A DNA stretch of 39,955 bases from Candidatus Mediterraneibacter faecipullorum (GTDB lineage Bacteria > Bacillota > Clostridia > Lachnospirales > Lachnospiraceae), in NCBI GenBank assembly GCA_019119675.1, contig DWWO01000051.1, positions 1 through 39,955 of the forward strand, written 5' to 3'. Below are positions 24,036 to 32,524 of the stretch, in pieces; the first letter of the stretch is position 1; the number at the start of each line of letters is the position of its first letter. The notes below the pieces were generated by a model, which saw nothing but the letters and a program-made list of their open reading frames with translations, made no database searches and was not told the origin of the DNA. A program made the translations under genes and the position numbers.

Positions 24036-27000
24036 ATGTATAAGAAAGTTCCCACAGATATGAATTTTGTCGGCAGGGAAAAGGAAGTCGAGAAGTTCTG
24101 GGATGAGAATCACATCTTTGAGAAGAGTATCGAAGAGCGTGAGGGATGTCCGGACTACATCTTCTACGACGGCCCGCCGACCGCAAACGGCAAACCGCAC
24201 ATCGGACATGTGCTTACACGTGTCATCAAGGACATGATCCCGCGTTACCGCACAATGAAAGGCTACATGGTTCCGAGAAAGGCAGGATGGGATACCCACG
24301 GACTGCCGGTCGAGCTTGAGGTAGAGAAAGCCCTCGGACTGGACGGAAAGGATCAGATCGAGGAGTACGGCCTGGAGCCGTTCATCGACAAATGTAAGGA
24401 AAGCGTATGGAAATACAAGGGGATGTGGGAGGATTTCTCCGGCACAGTCGGCTTCTGGGCTGATATGGAGCACCCCTATGTAACATACCATAACAGCTTC
24501 ATCGAGTCCGAGTGGTGGGCATTGAAAAAGATCTGGGAGAAAGATCTTCTCTACAAAGGGTTCAAGATCGTTCCCTACTGTCCGAGATGTGGTACGCCGC
24601 TGTCCGCCCAGGAAGTGGCTCAGGGCTACAAGGACGTGAAAGAACGTTCCGCAGTTGTAAGATTTAAAGTAAAGGACGAGGATGCATACATCCTTGCATG
24701 GACGACCACACCGTGGACACTTCCGTCCAATCTCGCCCTCTGTGTAAACCCGAACGAGGATTATGCGAAAGTAAAGGCAGCAGACGGATACACTTATTAT
24801 ATGGCATGTGCTCTTCTTGACACAGTACTGGGAAGACTGGCTGAGGAAGGTAAGCCGGCATACGAGATCCTCGAGACATACAAAGGAACAGACCTCGAGG
24901 GCAAAGAATATGAGCCGCTGTACCAGTGCGCGGCTGACGCTGCTGCAAAGCAGAATAAGAAAGCATTTTATGTGACATGCGACACATATGTTACACTGAC
25001 AGACGGTACGGGAGTCGTTCACATCGCGCCGGCATTCGGTGAGGACGATGCGAACGTGGGAAGAAAGTACGGTCTTCCGTTTGTACAGCTTGTAGATGAA
25101 AAAGGAAACATGGCGGAGTCTACTCCGTTCGCAGGACTGTTTGTAAAGAAAGCAGATCCGGAAGTGCTGAAGGATCTGGACAGCAGAGGACTGCTTTATG
25201 ACGCGCCGAAATTCGAACACAGCTACCCGCACTGCTGGAGATGCGACACACCGCTGATCTACTATGCGCGTGAGTCATGGTTCATCAAGATGACAGCGGT
25301 ACGCGATGACCTGATCGCCAACAACAATACGATCAACTGGATTCCGGAGAGCATCGGAAAAGGACGTTTCGGCGACTGGATCGAGAACGTTCAGGACTGG
25401 GGCATCAGCCGTAACCGCTACTGGGGTACTCCGCTCAATATCTGGGAATGTGAGTGCGGACACATGCATTCCATCGGAAGTATTGCGGAGCTGAAAGAAA
25501 TGTCCGACAACTGTCCGGAAGACATTGAACTGCATCGTCCGTACATCGACGCCGTGACGATCAAGTGCCCGAAGTGCGGTAAAGAGATGCACCGTGTTCC
25601 GGAAGTTATCGACTGCTGGTTCGACAGCGGATCCATGCCGTTTGCACAGCACCACTATCCGTTCGAGAATCAGGAACTCTTTGAGAAACAGTTCCCGGCA
25701 GACTTTATTTCCGAGGCGGTAGACCAGACAAGAGGATGGTTTTACTCCCTGCTGGCGATCTCCACGCTGATCTTCAACAAGGCGCCATACAAGAATGTCA
25801 TTGTCCTCGGACATGTGCAGGATGAGAATGGACAGAAGATGAGCAAATCCAAGGGAAATGCGGTAGATCCGTTCGATGCCCTTGAGAAATACGGAGCCGA
25901 TGCGATCCGCTGGTACTTCTATGTTAACAGTGCTCCGTGGCTGCCGAACCGTTTCCACGGGAAAGCAGTGACAGAAGGACAGAGAAAATTCATGGGTACA
26001 CTGTGGAATACTTATGCATTCTTTGTTCTCTATGCGAATATCGACGAGTTCGATGCGACAAAATATACACTGGAATATGATAAACTTTCCGTAATGGACA
26101 AATGGCTCTTGTCCAAGATGAATACGATGGTGAAGACCGTTGACAACAATCTTGAGAATTACCGCATTCCGGAGGCTGCCCGCGCGCTTCAGGAGTTTGT
26201 GGATGACATGAGCAACTGGTACGTAAGAAGAAGCCGTGAGCGTTTCTGGGCGAAAGGAATGGAGCAGGATAAGATCAATGCATATATGACACTGTATACA
26301 GCTCTTGTGACAGTATCCAAGGCGGCTGCTCCGATGATCCCGTTCATGACAGAGGAGATTTATCAGAACCTTGTCCGCAGCATTGACAAAGATGCACCGG
26401 AGAGTATCCATCTCTGCCTGTTCCCGGAAGTGAATGAGGACCAGATCGATGCAGAACTGGAGCAGAACATGGACAATGTCCTGAAGCTTGTTGTTATGGG
26501 GCGTGCCTGCAGAAATGCATCCAATATCAAGAACCGTCAGCCGATCGGCCAGATGTTCGTGAAAGCCGCGTTTACCTTGCCGGAGTTCTATCAGGAGATC
26601 GTGGCTGACGAGCTGAATGTGAAGAATGTTAAATTTACGGAAGATGTAAGAGACTTCACTTCATACAATTTTAAACCGCAGTTAAAGACAGTAGGCCCGA
26701 AATATGGTAAAATGTTAGGTGGCATTAAGGCTGCCCTTGATTCTGTGGACGGTAACGCCGCAATGGATGAGGTCAATGAAACAGGTGCTCTCAAACTCGA
26801 TGTAAACGGACAGGAGATTACGCTGTTCCGTGAGGACCTGCTGATCGAGACCGCCCAGATCGAAGGATATGTGTCAGAAAATGATAATGGTATCACTGTA
26901 GTACTTGACACAAACCTGACACCTGAGCTCCTCGAAGAAGGATTCGTCCGTGAGATCATCAGCAAGATACAGACCATGAGAAAAGAGGCAGACTTTGAAG

Positions 27001-27191
27001 TGATGGACCGTATCCGCGTAACTTATGACGGCAGTGAAAAGGCAGAGACGATCTTCGCAAAATATGCCGATGAGATCGCCGGGGAAGTGCTCGCCAACGA
27101 AGTGGCGAAGGCAGAGCCGGCAGGCTATGTAAAGGAGTGGAAGATCAACGGTGAAGCAGTTACAATGGGTGTGGAAAAGGAAGGAAAATAA
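24036..27191 (+). CDS. ileS: Isoleucyl-tRNA synthetase, long eukaryote-like type
   Basis: 1051-residue class I synthetase that charges tRNA-Ile. HIGH motif GKPHIGH (His55-His58) and KMSKS (about 601-605), with the CP1 editing domain between them (WTTTPWTLPSNLALCVNP near 225-245) and a zinc-type CECGH...CPKCGK insert. WDTHGLPVE and the length over 1000 residues point to the second (eukaryote-like) IleRS class; I recall this class as less sensitive to mupirocin. The start at 24036 has AAAGGA 8 bases upstream. Reading back in frame gives a false 49-residue extension beginning at 23889 that merely translates the structured element. Under T-box control; the next gene starts 4 bases after the stop. 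Confidence 0.95.
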   Translation: MYKKVPTDMNFVGREKEVEKFWDENHIFEKSIEEREGCPDYIFYDGPPTANGKPHIGHVLTRVIKDMIPRYRTMKGYMVPRKAGWDTHGLPVELEVEKALGLDGKDQIEEYGLEPFIDKCKESVWKYKGMWEDFSGTVGFWADMEHPYVTYHNSFIESEWWALKKIWEKDLLYKGFKIVPYCPRCGTPLSAQEVAQGYKDVKERSAVVRFKVKDEDAYILAWTTTPWTLPSNLALCVNPNEDYAKVKAADGYTYYMACALLDTVLGRLAEEGKPAYEILETYKGTDLEGKEYEPLYQCAADAAAKQNKKAFYVTCDTYVTLTDGTGVVHIAPAFGEDDANVGRKYGLPFVQLVDEKGNMAESTPFAGLFVKKADPEVLKDLDSRGLLYDAPKFEHSYPHCWRCDTPLIYYARESWFIKMTAVRDDLIANNNTINWIPESIGKGRFGDWIENVQDWGISRNRYWGTPLNIWECECGHMHSIGSIAELKEMSDNCPEDIELHRPYIDAVTIKCPKCGKEMHRVPEVIDCWFDSGSMPFAQHHYPFENQELFEKQFPADFISEAVDQTRGWFYSLLAISTLIFNKAPYKNVIVLGHVQDENGQKMSKSKGNAVDPFDALEKYGADAIRWYFYVNSAPWLPNRFHGKAVTEGQRKFMGTLWNTYAFFVLYANIDEFDATKYTLEYDKLSVMDKWLLSKMNTMVKTVDNNLENYRIPEAARALQEFVDDMSNWYVRRSRERFWAKGMEQDKINAYMTLYTALVTVSKAAAPMIPFMTEEIYQNLVRSIDKDAPESIHLCLFPEVNEDQIDAELEQNMDNVLKLVVMGRACRNASNIKNRQPIGQMFVKAAFTLPEFYQEIVADELNVKNVKFTEDVRDFTSYNFKPQLKTVGPKYGKMLGGIKAALDSVDGNAAMDEVNETGALKLDVNGQEITLFREDLLIETAQIEGYVSENDNGITVVLDTNLTPELLEEGFVREIISKIQTMRKEADFEVMDRIRVTYDGSEKAETIFAKYADEIAGEVLANEVAKAEPAGYVKEWKINGEAVTMGVEKEGK

Positions 27192-27195
27192 AACA

Positions 27196-29670
27196 ATGTT
27201 CAGCAAAAGATTTGAGAAAGAAACATTCAAGCAGACGGTAAAGGACAACATCAGAAACCTTTACAGAAAAACAATCGAGGAAGCGACTGAGCAGCAGGTA
27301 TTCCAGGCGGTTTCTTATGCAGTAAAAGACGTTATTTTTGACGACTGGTTTGCAACTCAGAAAGCGTATGATGAGGCGGACGCAAAGACAGTTTACTATA
27401 TGTCCATGGAGTTCCTGATGGGACGCGCGCTTGGAAATAACCTTATCAATATGACGGTATACAAGGAAGTAAAGGAGGCTCTTGATGAGCTGGGACTCGA
27501 TCTGAACGTGATCGAGGATCAGGAGCCGGATGCAGCTCTCGGAAACGGCGGTCTGGGAAGACTTGCAGCATGTTTCCTCGACTCACTGGCAACCCTGAAC
27601 TATCCGGCATACGGATGCGGCATCCGTTACCGCTACGGTATGTTCAAACAGAAGATCGAGAACGGATACCAGAAAGAGGTTCCGGACGACTGGTTAAGAG
27701 AGGGAAATCCGTTTGAGCTGCGCAGAGAAGAGTATGCAAAGGAAGTACGTTTCGGAGGCAATATCCGCTTTGAGAAAGATCCGGTCACAGGAAAGGATAA
27801 ATTTATCCAGGAAAATTATGAGTCTGTTCTGGCTATCCCCTATGACATGCCGATCGTCGGATACGGCAATCACGTGGTAAATACGCTGCGTGTATGGGAT
27901 GCCAAGGCGATCACGGACTTTAAGCTGGATGAGTTTGACAGGGGTAACTATCACAAGGCAGTGGAGCAGGAGAATCTTGCAAAACTTATCGTCGATGTAC
28001 TCTATCCGAACGATAACCACTATTCAGGAAAAGAGCTTCGTCTGAAACAGCAGTATTTCTTCATCTCTGCGAGCCTTCAGGCGCTGATCGCAAAATACAA
28101 GAAGAAACACAGCGATATTCGCAAGCTGTATGAAAAAGTAGTCATCCAGATGAACGATACTCACCCGACAGTGGCAGTTCCGGAGCTGATGCGACTGCTC
28201 ATTGATGAAGAGGGGCTGACATGGGAAGAGGCATGGGACGTAACTACAAAGACCTGTGCGTACACGAACCATACGATCATGGCAGAGGCTCTTGAGAAAT
28301 GGCCGATCGACCTGTTCTCACGTCTCCTGCCGCGTATCTACCAGATCGTTCAGGAGATCGACCGCCGGTTCCTTATCAAAGTCCGCGAGATGTATCCGGG
28401 CAACGAGGATAAAGTGAAGAAGATGGCAATCCTCATGGACGGCCAGGTGCGCATGGCAAATATGGCGATCATTGCAGGATTCTCTGTAAACGGTGTGGCG
28501 AAGCTTCATACGGAAATCCTGAAACATCAGGAGCTGAAAGACTTCTATGAGATGATGCCGGAGAAGTTCAATAATAAGACAAACGGTATCACACAGAGAC
28601 GTTTCCTTGCACATGGAAATCCGCTTCTCGCTGACTGGATCACAGATAAGATCGGAGACGGCTGGATCACCGACCTTTCCCAGATCGCGAAGCTGAAACC
28701 GTATGTAGACGATGACAGTGCAAGACGCGAATTTATGGAGATCAAGTATAAGAACAAAGTCCGCCTTGCAAAATATATCAAAGAGCATAACGGAATCGAT
28801 GTGGATCCGCGCTCTATTTTCGATGTACAGGTAAAACGTCTGCATGAGTATAAACGTCAGTTCCTGAACATCCTGCATATCATGTATCTGTACAATCAGA
28901 TCAAAGAGCATCCGGAGATGAGCTTCTATCCGAGAACATTTATCTTCGGCGCGAAAGCGGCAGCAGGATATTTAAGAGCCAAAGAGACGATCAAGCTGAT
29001 CAATTCTGTGGCTGATGTGGTAAATAATGACCGCAGCATCAACGGAAAACTGAAAGTCGTGTTTATCGAAGACTACCGCGTATCCAACGCAGAGATCATT
29101 TTTGCGGCGGCAGATGTCAGCGAGCAGATATCCACAGCGTCTAAAGAGGCGTCAGGCACGGGTAACATGAAGTTCATGCTGAACGGTGCTCCGACACTGG
29201 GAACAATGGACGGTGCGAACGTGGAGATCGTACAGGAAGTCGGCGAGGAGAATGCATTTATCTTCGGCCTGAGTTCGGAAGAAGTTATCAATTACGAGAA
29301 CAACGGCGGCTACAATCCGCAGGATATCTACTTCAACGACTGGGAACTGAAACGTGTGGTAGACCAGCTTATGGACGGTACTTATTCACACGGCGATCAT
29401 AACATGTATAAGAACCTTTATAATTCACTTCTCAATACACAGTGTACGGACAAAGCGGATATGTATTTTATCCTGAAGGATTTCCGTTCCTACGCAGACG
29501 CGCAGAAGAGAGTAGAAGAGGCTTACAGAGACCAGCAGAGATGGTCCAGGATGGCAATGATGCAGACGGCATGCAGCGGAAAGTTCTCATCTGACCGTAC
29601 GATCGAGGAGTATGTAAATGATATCTGGCATCTTGAAAAAGTAGAGGTTCCGTCCGGAGAGGACGAATAG
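27196..29670 (+). CDS. glgP: Glycogen/maltodextrin phosphorylase
   Basis: 824-residue GT35 phosphorylase releasing glucose 1-phosphate from alpha-1,4-glucans. The PLP lysine is Lys659 in GTGNMKF, followed by the family signature MLNGAPTLGTMDGANVEI. LGNGGLGRLAACFLDSLA (about 115-132) is the usual N-terminal signature, and length is normal. The ATG at 27196 is only 4 bases after the ileS stop, with the purine-rich ribosome site (GGAAGGA) lying in the last ileS codons, so it is translationally coupled. No promoter is visible between them. Its expression should therefore follow the isoleucine T-box, an odd pairing of glycogen breakdown with tRNA charging. Confidence 0.95.
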   Translation: MFSKRFEKETFKQTVKDNIRNLYRKTIEEATEQQVFQAVSYAVKDVIFDDWFATQKAYDEADAKTVYYMSMEFLMGRALGNNLINMTVYKEVKEALDELGLDLNVIEDQEPDAALGNGGLGRLAACFLDSLATLNYPAYGCGIRYRYGMFKQKIENGYQKEVPDDWLREGNPFELRREEYAKEVRFGGNIRFEKDPVTGKDKFIQENYESVLAIPYDMPIVGYGNHVVNTLRVWDAKAITDFKLDEFDRGNYHKAVEQENLAKLIVDVLYPNDNHYSGKELRLKQQYFFISASLQALIAKYKKKHSDIRKLYEKVVIQMNDTHPTVAVPELMRLLIDEEGLTWEEAWDVTTKTCAYTNHTIMAEALEKWPIDLFSRLLPRIYQIVQEIDRRFLIKVREMYPGNEDKVKKMAILMDGQVRMANMAIIAGFSVNGVAKLHTEILKHQELKDFYEMMPEKFNNKTNGITQRRFLAHGNPLLADWITDKIGDGWITDLSQIAKLKPYVDDDSARREFMEIKYKNKVRLAKYIKEHNGIDVDPRSIFDVQVKRLHEYKRQFLNILHIMYLYNQIKEHPEMSFYPRTFIFGAKAAAGYLRAKETIKLINSVADVVNNDRSINGKLKVVFIEDYRVSNAEIIFAAADVSEQISTASKEASGTGNMKFMLNGAPTLGTMDGANVEIVQEVGEENAFIFGLSSEEVINYENNGGYNPQDIYFNDWELKRVVDQLMDGTYSHGDHNMYKNLYNSLLNTQCTDKADMYFILKDFRSYADAQKRVEEAYRDQQRWSRMAMMQTACSGKFSSDRTIEEYVNDIWHLEKVEVPSGEDE

Positions 29671-29680
29671 GAGGTATCTT

Positions 29681-30391
29681 ATGGATTACGGATACGATTA
29701 TATATACGAATATAATTATGATTATCCCGTTAGTCACGGAAACGGCGGGGATGCGGCAGTTACTATATTGCTGACAGTCTATCTGGTCGTGCTTGCACTG
29801 ATCCTCGCCTTTGCCCTGGCAAGTTATATCTTTCATTCGATCGGGCTGTACACCATCGGTAAACGTATGGGAAGAGAGCACGCATGGCTTGCTTTCATTC
29901 CGTTTGCGAGAGATTATTTCCATGGTGAACTGGCCGGCGAGATTCCGTTGAAGAATAAGAGTATCAAAAACCCTGGCATATGGAAACTGGTGTTGCCGAT
30001 CATCTATGGCGCTGTCGCAGGAGTACTGTTTGTATTCCTTTTCGTGGCAGCTATAGGGGCAGGCGCAGCATCCTCCCTGAGCGGGAATCAGATGGGCGGT
30101 ATTATGGCGTTTTCGACAACATTGATCGCACTGTATATTGTGATCCTCGTGTTTGCCGTAGTATATTCGGCGGTATATTCGGTACTGCGTATCCTGATCG
30201 ATATTCAGATTTATGAGAAATTTACTACACGCAATATGGCGGTGGTACATTCCGTGCTTTCAGGGATCATCCCTCTGTATGAAGCGATCTGCTTCTTTGT
30301 TATGAGGAATAAACCATTTAATCCCGGCATGGAGCCACAGCTCACGCCGCCACCGGTCCCGCCGGTATATCCGGGAAATAAAACAGAATAA
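29681..30391 (+). CDS. Uncharacterised membrane protein with Tyr-rich N-terminus
   Basis: 236 residues. A short tyrosine/aspartate-rich start (YGYDYIYEYNYDYP) precedes a first membrane segment (about 27-52). Then comes GLYTIGKRMGREHAWLAFIPFARDYFHGELAGEI, which is the kind of segment shared by small multi-spanning proteins of unknown function in Clostridia. Three to four further membrane helices and a proline-rich tail (PPPVPPVYP) follow. AGGAGG (29669-29674) overlaps the glgP stop, so it is the third gene of the ileS-glgP unit. I do not recognise a function. The mixed Tyr-rich head and Pro-rich tail suggest cytoplasmic or surface protein contacts, but this is speculative. Confidence 0.75.
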   Translation: MDYGYDYIYEYNYDYPVSHGNGGDAAVTILLTVYLVVLALILAFALASYIFHSIGLYTIGKRMGREHAWLAFIPFARDYFHGELAGEIPLKNKSIKNPGIWKLVLPIIYGAVAGVLFVFLFVAAIGAGAASSLSGNQMGGIMAFSTTLIALYIVILVFAVVYSAVYSVLRILIDIQIYEKFTTRNMAVVHSVLSGIIPLYEAICFFVMRNKPFNPGMEPQLTPPPVPPVYPGNKTE

Positions 30392-30399
30392 AGTAAGTG

Positions 30400-30436
30400 A
30401 AGCCCTTCATATACTGGATATATGGAGGGCTTTTTT
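30400..30436 (+). terminator. Terminator of the ileS operon that overlaps the spoIID start region
   Basis: AAGCCCTTCATAT (from 30400) pairs with ATATGGAGGGCTT (ending 30432), giving a 13-bp stem with a T6 run (30431-30436). The spoIID ATG is at 30437 and its ribosome site GGAGGG (30424-30429) lies in the 3' arm. CATATACT (30408-30415), 15 bases after GAATAAA (30386-30392), resembles a sigma-E promoter (-10 CATACAnT) that would start transcription inside the hairpin. Confidence 0.7.
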
Positions 30437-31426
30437 ATGAATCGATATGCCGTGGAACAGAAATTTAAGTCAATTGCCGCGTTTCTCATAATCCTGATCC
30501 TTCTGCCCTATATCGTATCTGTTTTTGTAAACGGGGCAGATGTGAGAGAAGATGCGGGTGAAGACTTTTATGTAAAGGTAAAGGTGCCGGATGCAGAAGA
30601 GGCCGATGGTGTGACAGAGATCAGGTGGACGGATTATCTTGCAGGTATCCTGGCAGAAGAAATATCAGAAGACTGTGAGCCGGAAACCCTGAAGGCACAG
30701 GCAGTTGTGATCCGTACACAGATCTACAGGACTCTCGAAGACTCTGAGGACAAGACCCTTACGGAGAGCTATCTGTCACGTGATGAAATGGAAGATAAAT
30801 GGGGAGCAGAAAACTACGGGGAATATTATGAAAAGTATATCCGCGCTGTAGAGGAGACGGATGATACGGTAGTAATGTACGGGGATGCATATGCATGGAC
30901 ACCGTTTCATCAGTCCAGCAATGGAATGACGCGGAGTGCAGCTGAAGTACTTGGAAGTAATGACTATCCCTATATTGCAGTCAGAGAGTGCCCGCTGGAT
31001 AAAGAAGCGGATGATGAAATCCAGACCTTTGCGTTTCCCTACACAGAAATCCAGAGTTTGTGCAGAGATTTTCTGGTGGCAGAAGAGGACGAAGATAAGG
31101 CGGCGCAGGGGTATACATATGATGATTTCGAGGTCAGATCCTGCGATTCTGCCGGCTATGTGAGCGAGCTGAGGATAGGAAATACCATATGTACGGGCGA
31201 TCAGTTCCGGGATGCTCTCTCGCTTCCTTCTAGTGCATTTTCATTCAGCGAGGAGGACGACGACAATATAAAAATCACGACAACCGGAAAAGGCCATGGC
31301 CTTGGCATGAGTATCTGGACCGCGGATCAGATGGCGAAAGAAGGAAAAACATTTGAGGAGATCCTTGCTTTTTTCTTTGAAGGAACGGAACTCAGAAACG
31401 ATATTCAGGAGACAGCATTATTCTAA
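30437..31426 (+). CDS. spoIID: SpoIID-like peptidoglycan lytic transglycosylase
   Basis: 329 residues. One N-terminal membrane helix (about 12-32), then the SpoIID/LytB domain: YLAGILAEEISEDCEPETLKAQAVVIRT (about 70-97), SSNGMTRSAAEVLGSNDYPY (about 160-180) and GKGHGLGMSIWTADQMAKEGKTFEEIL (about 286-313). In spore formers SpoIID works with SpoIIM and SpoIIP to degrade peptidoglycan during engulfment. AEEI carries the acidic residues expected for catalysis. The start at 30437 has GGAGGG 7 bases upstream, embedded in the terminator hairpin of the preceding operon. It is followed by a SpoIIQ-like gene, which supports the sporulation role. Confidence 0.88.
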   Translation: MNRYAVEQKFKSIAAFLIILILLPYIVSVFVNGADVREDAGEDFYVKVKVPDAEEADGVTEIRWTDYLAGILAEEISEDCEPETLKAQAVVIRTQIYRTLEDSEDKTLTESYLSRDEMEDKWGAENYGEYYEKYIRAVEETDDTVVMYGDAYAWTPFHQSSNGMTRSAAEVLGSNDYPYIAVRECPLDKEADDEIQTFAFPYTEIQSLCRDFLVAEEDEDKAAQGYTYDDFEVRSCDSAGYVSELRIGNTICTGDQFRDALSLPSSAFSFSEEDDDNIKITTTGKGHGLGMSIWTADQMAKEGKTFEEILAFFFEGTELRNDIQETALF

Positions 31427-31469
31427 TCTGTACCTGTAGAATTTTCATGGGAATCTTTTGATATATTCA

Positions 31470-31498
31470 GTATAATACTTTCATTTACTGGCAAAAAT
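31470..31498 (+). promoter_or_regulatory. Sigma-F/sigma-G-type sporulation promoter of the spoIIQ homologue
   Basis: GTATA (31470-31474), 15-base spacer, GGCAAAAAT (31490-31498) fit the GYATA / GGnnAnAnT pattern exactly. In Bacillus subtilis spoIIQ is a sigma-F gene, so both position and identity agree. A TATAAT-like stretch at 31471-31476 has no matching -35. Confidence 0.65.
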
Positions 31499-31517
31499 AT
31501 AGCCAGAGGTGATGAGA

Positions 31518-32339
31518 ATGAATAAGAATGAAAGACCGTCTTTCCTGAAAGGAAAAGGCGCTGCTGTCGGCATTGTAATCTGTTTTGTAGCTGTCATAGC
31601 ACTGGTTGGGGCATATACGTTCAGCAACTATCAGAGGGACATTGACGAGCAGATGGCAAAAGCCGGGGAACAAGCAGAAGAACTTACAGAAGATATGGGT
31701 ACAGCTACAGAAGATACAACAGAGGGTATTACAGAGGAAACGACAACAGATGACATCGTCCTGCCGGAGCAGGAAAACAGCATAGCAGGAGACACGGAAA
31801 ATGGAGTACAGAGCCAGCCGTCCGGGGAGGAAAATAATGCAGATTCTCAGAGTGATACATCAGGTGAAAGTACTGGGACAGATAATAGTGCAGCAGCGAC
31901 AACCGGAGATACATCGGGTGTATGGTTCAGCGAGGACAGCACTCTCGCATGGCCTGCCAGCGGCGCAGTGATCATGAGCTATAGTATGGATCAGACAGTA
32001 TTCTTCCAGACACTGGAGCAGTACAAATATAATCCGGCAATGATCATCAGTGGAGAAGCAGGGGAGACGATCGGTGCATCGGCAGCAGGGATCGTGACCA
32101 ATATCGAAGAGACCGCGCAGACAGGAACTACGGTTACCCTTGATATGGGAAATGGTTACAGTGCCGTGTACGGACAGCTCAGTGATGTGCCCGTCGCTGT
32201 CGGAGATTATGTTGGAGCCGGCGAATCACTAGGCACATTGAGTGAGCCTACAAAATACTACAGCGTAGAAGGACCGAATCTTTACTTTGAAGTGCTCAAA
32301 GACGGAGAGCCGGTCGATCCGATGAACTTTATGGAGTAG
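31518..32339 (+). CDS. spoIIQ: SpoIIQ-like protein with degenerate LytM (M23) domain
   Basis: 273 residues. One membrane helix near the N-terminus (about 16-38), a long Thr/Glu/Ser-rich, low-complexity spacer (about 50-135), and a LytM/M23 fold (about 150-270; WPASGAVIMSYSMDQ, GETIGASAAGIV, GNGYSAVYGQL, GDYVGAGESLG, GPNLYFEVLKDGEPVDP). The zinc ligands of active M23 peptidases appear lost: the first His position reads YNPAM and the usual HLHFE is NLYFE. It is therefore probably a structural partner, as SpoIIQ is in the SpoIIQ-SpoIIIAH channel between mother cell and forespore. The ATG at 31518 has AGAGG 8 bases upstream. A sporulation-type promoter lies upstream. Confidence 0.8.
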   Translation: MNKNERPSFLKGKGAAVGIVICFVAVIALVGAYTFSNYQRDIDEQMAKAGEQAEELTEDMGTATEDTTEGITEETTTDDIVLPEQENSIAGDTENGVQSQPSGEENNADSQSDTSGESTGTDNSAAATTGDTSGVWFSEDSTLAWPASGAVIMSYSMDQTVFFQTLEQYKYNPAMIISGEAGETIGASAAGIVTNIEETAQTGTTVTLDMGNGYSAVYGQLSDVPVAVGDYVGAGESLGTLSEPTKYYSVEGPNLYFEVLKDGEPVDPMNFME

Positions 32340-32390
32340 ATGGGATTCGTGTTTGTTCCAGTGCCAAGCTGTAAAAAATGGAAGAAATGA

Positions 32391-32505
32391 ATCTCACAGA
32401 ATGGGATTTCAAAATCATACGGAATGGAAATACAAAATCACTCGGAATAGAAATTAAAAATCTCACGGAATGGAATTGTAAAATCTCACGGAATGGATTA
32501 TAATA
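32391..32505 (+). repeat. Five tandem 23-bp repeats upstream of the DUF4143 gene
   Basis: Exactly five contiguous 23-base units begin at 32391, 32414, 32437, 32460 and 32483. Each starts ATC(T/A)(C/T)AC or close, carries a conserved CGGAATGGA-type core (one copy CAGAATGGG, one CGGAATAGA), and ends in an A-rich tail. The last two units contain the promoter hexamers. There are no unique spacers between units, so it is not a CRISPR array. Confidence 0.9.
32476..32504 (+). promoter_or_regulatory. Promoter built from tandem-repeat units 4 and 5
   Basis: TTGTAA (32476-32481), 17-base spacer, TATAAT (32499-32504). The -35-to--10 period (23 bases) equals the repeat period. AGGAGGA (32511-32517) follows. 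Confidence 0.7.
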
Positions 32506-32524
32506 TACACAGGAGGATCGTGTC

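Noticed and set aside
23925..26411. Two long minus-strand open frames opposite ileS
   Set aside because: They are antisense to a highly conserved synthetase and rich in Cys, His and Arg as expected for shadow frames.
30422..30436. Alternative spoIID start at 30422
   Set aside because: It would place the good ribosome site GGAGGG inside the coding region and has none of its own.
32391..32505. Possible small CRISPR array
   Set aside because: The 23-bp units are directly adjacent, with no unique spacers and no cas genes nearby; it is a simple tandem repeat.
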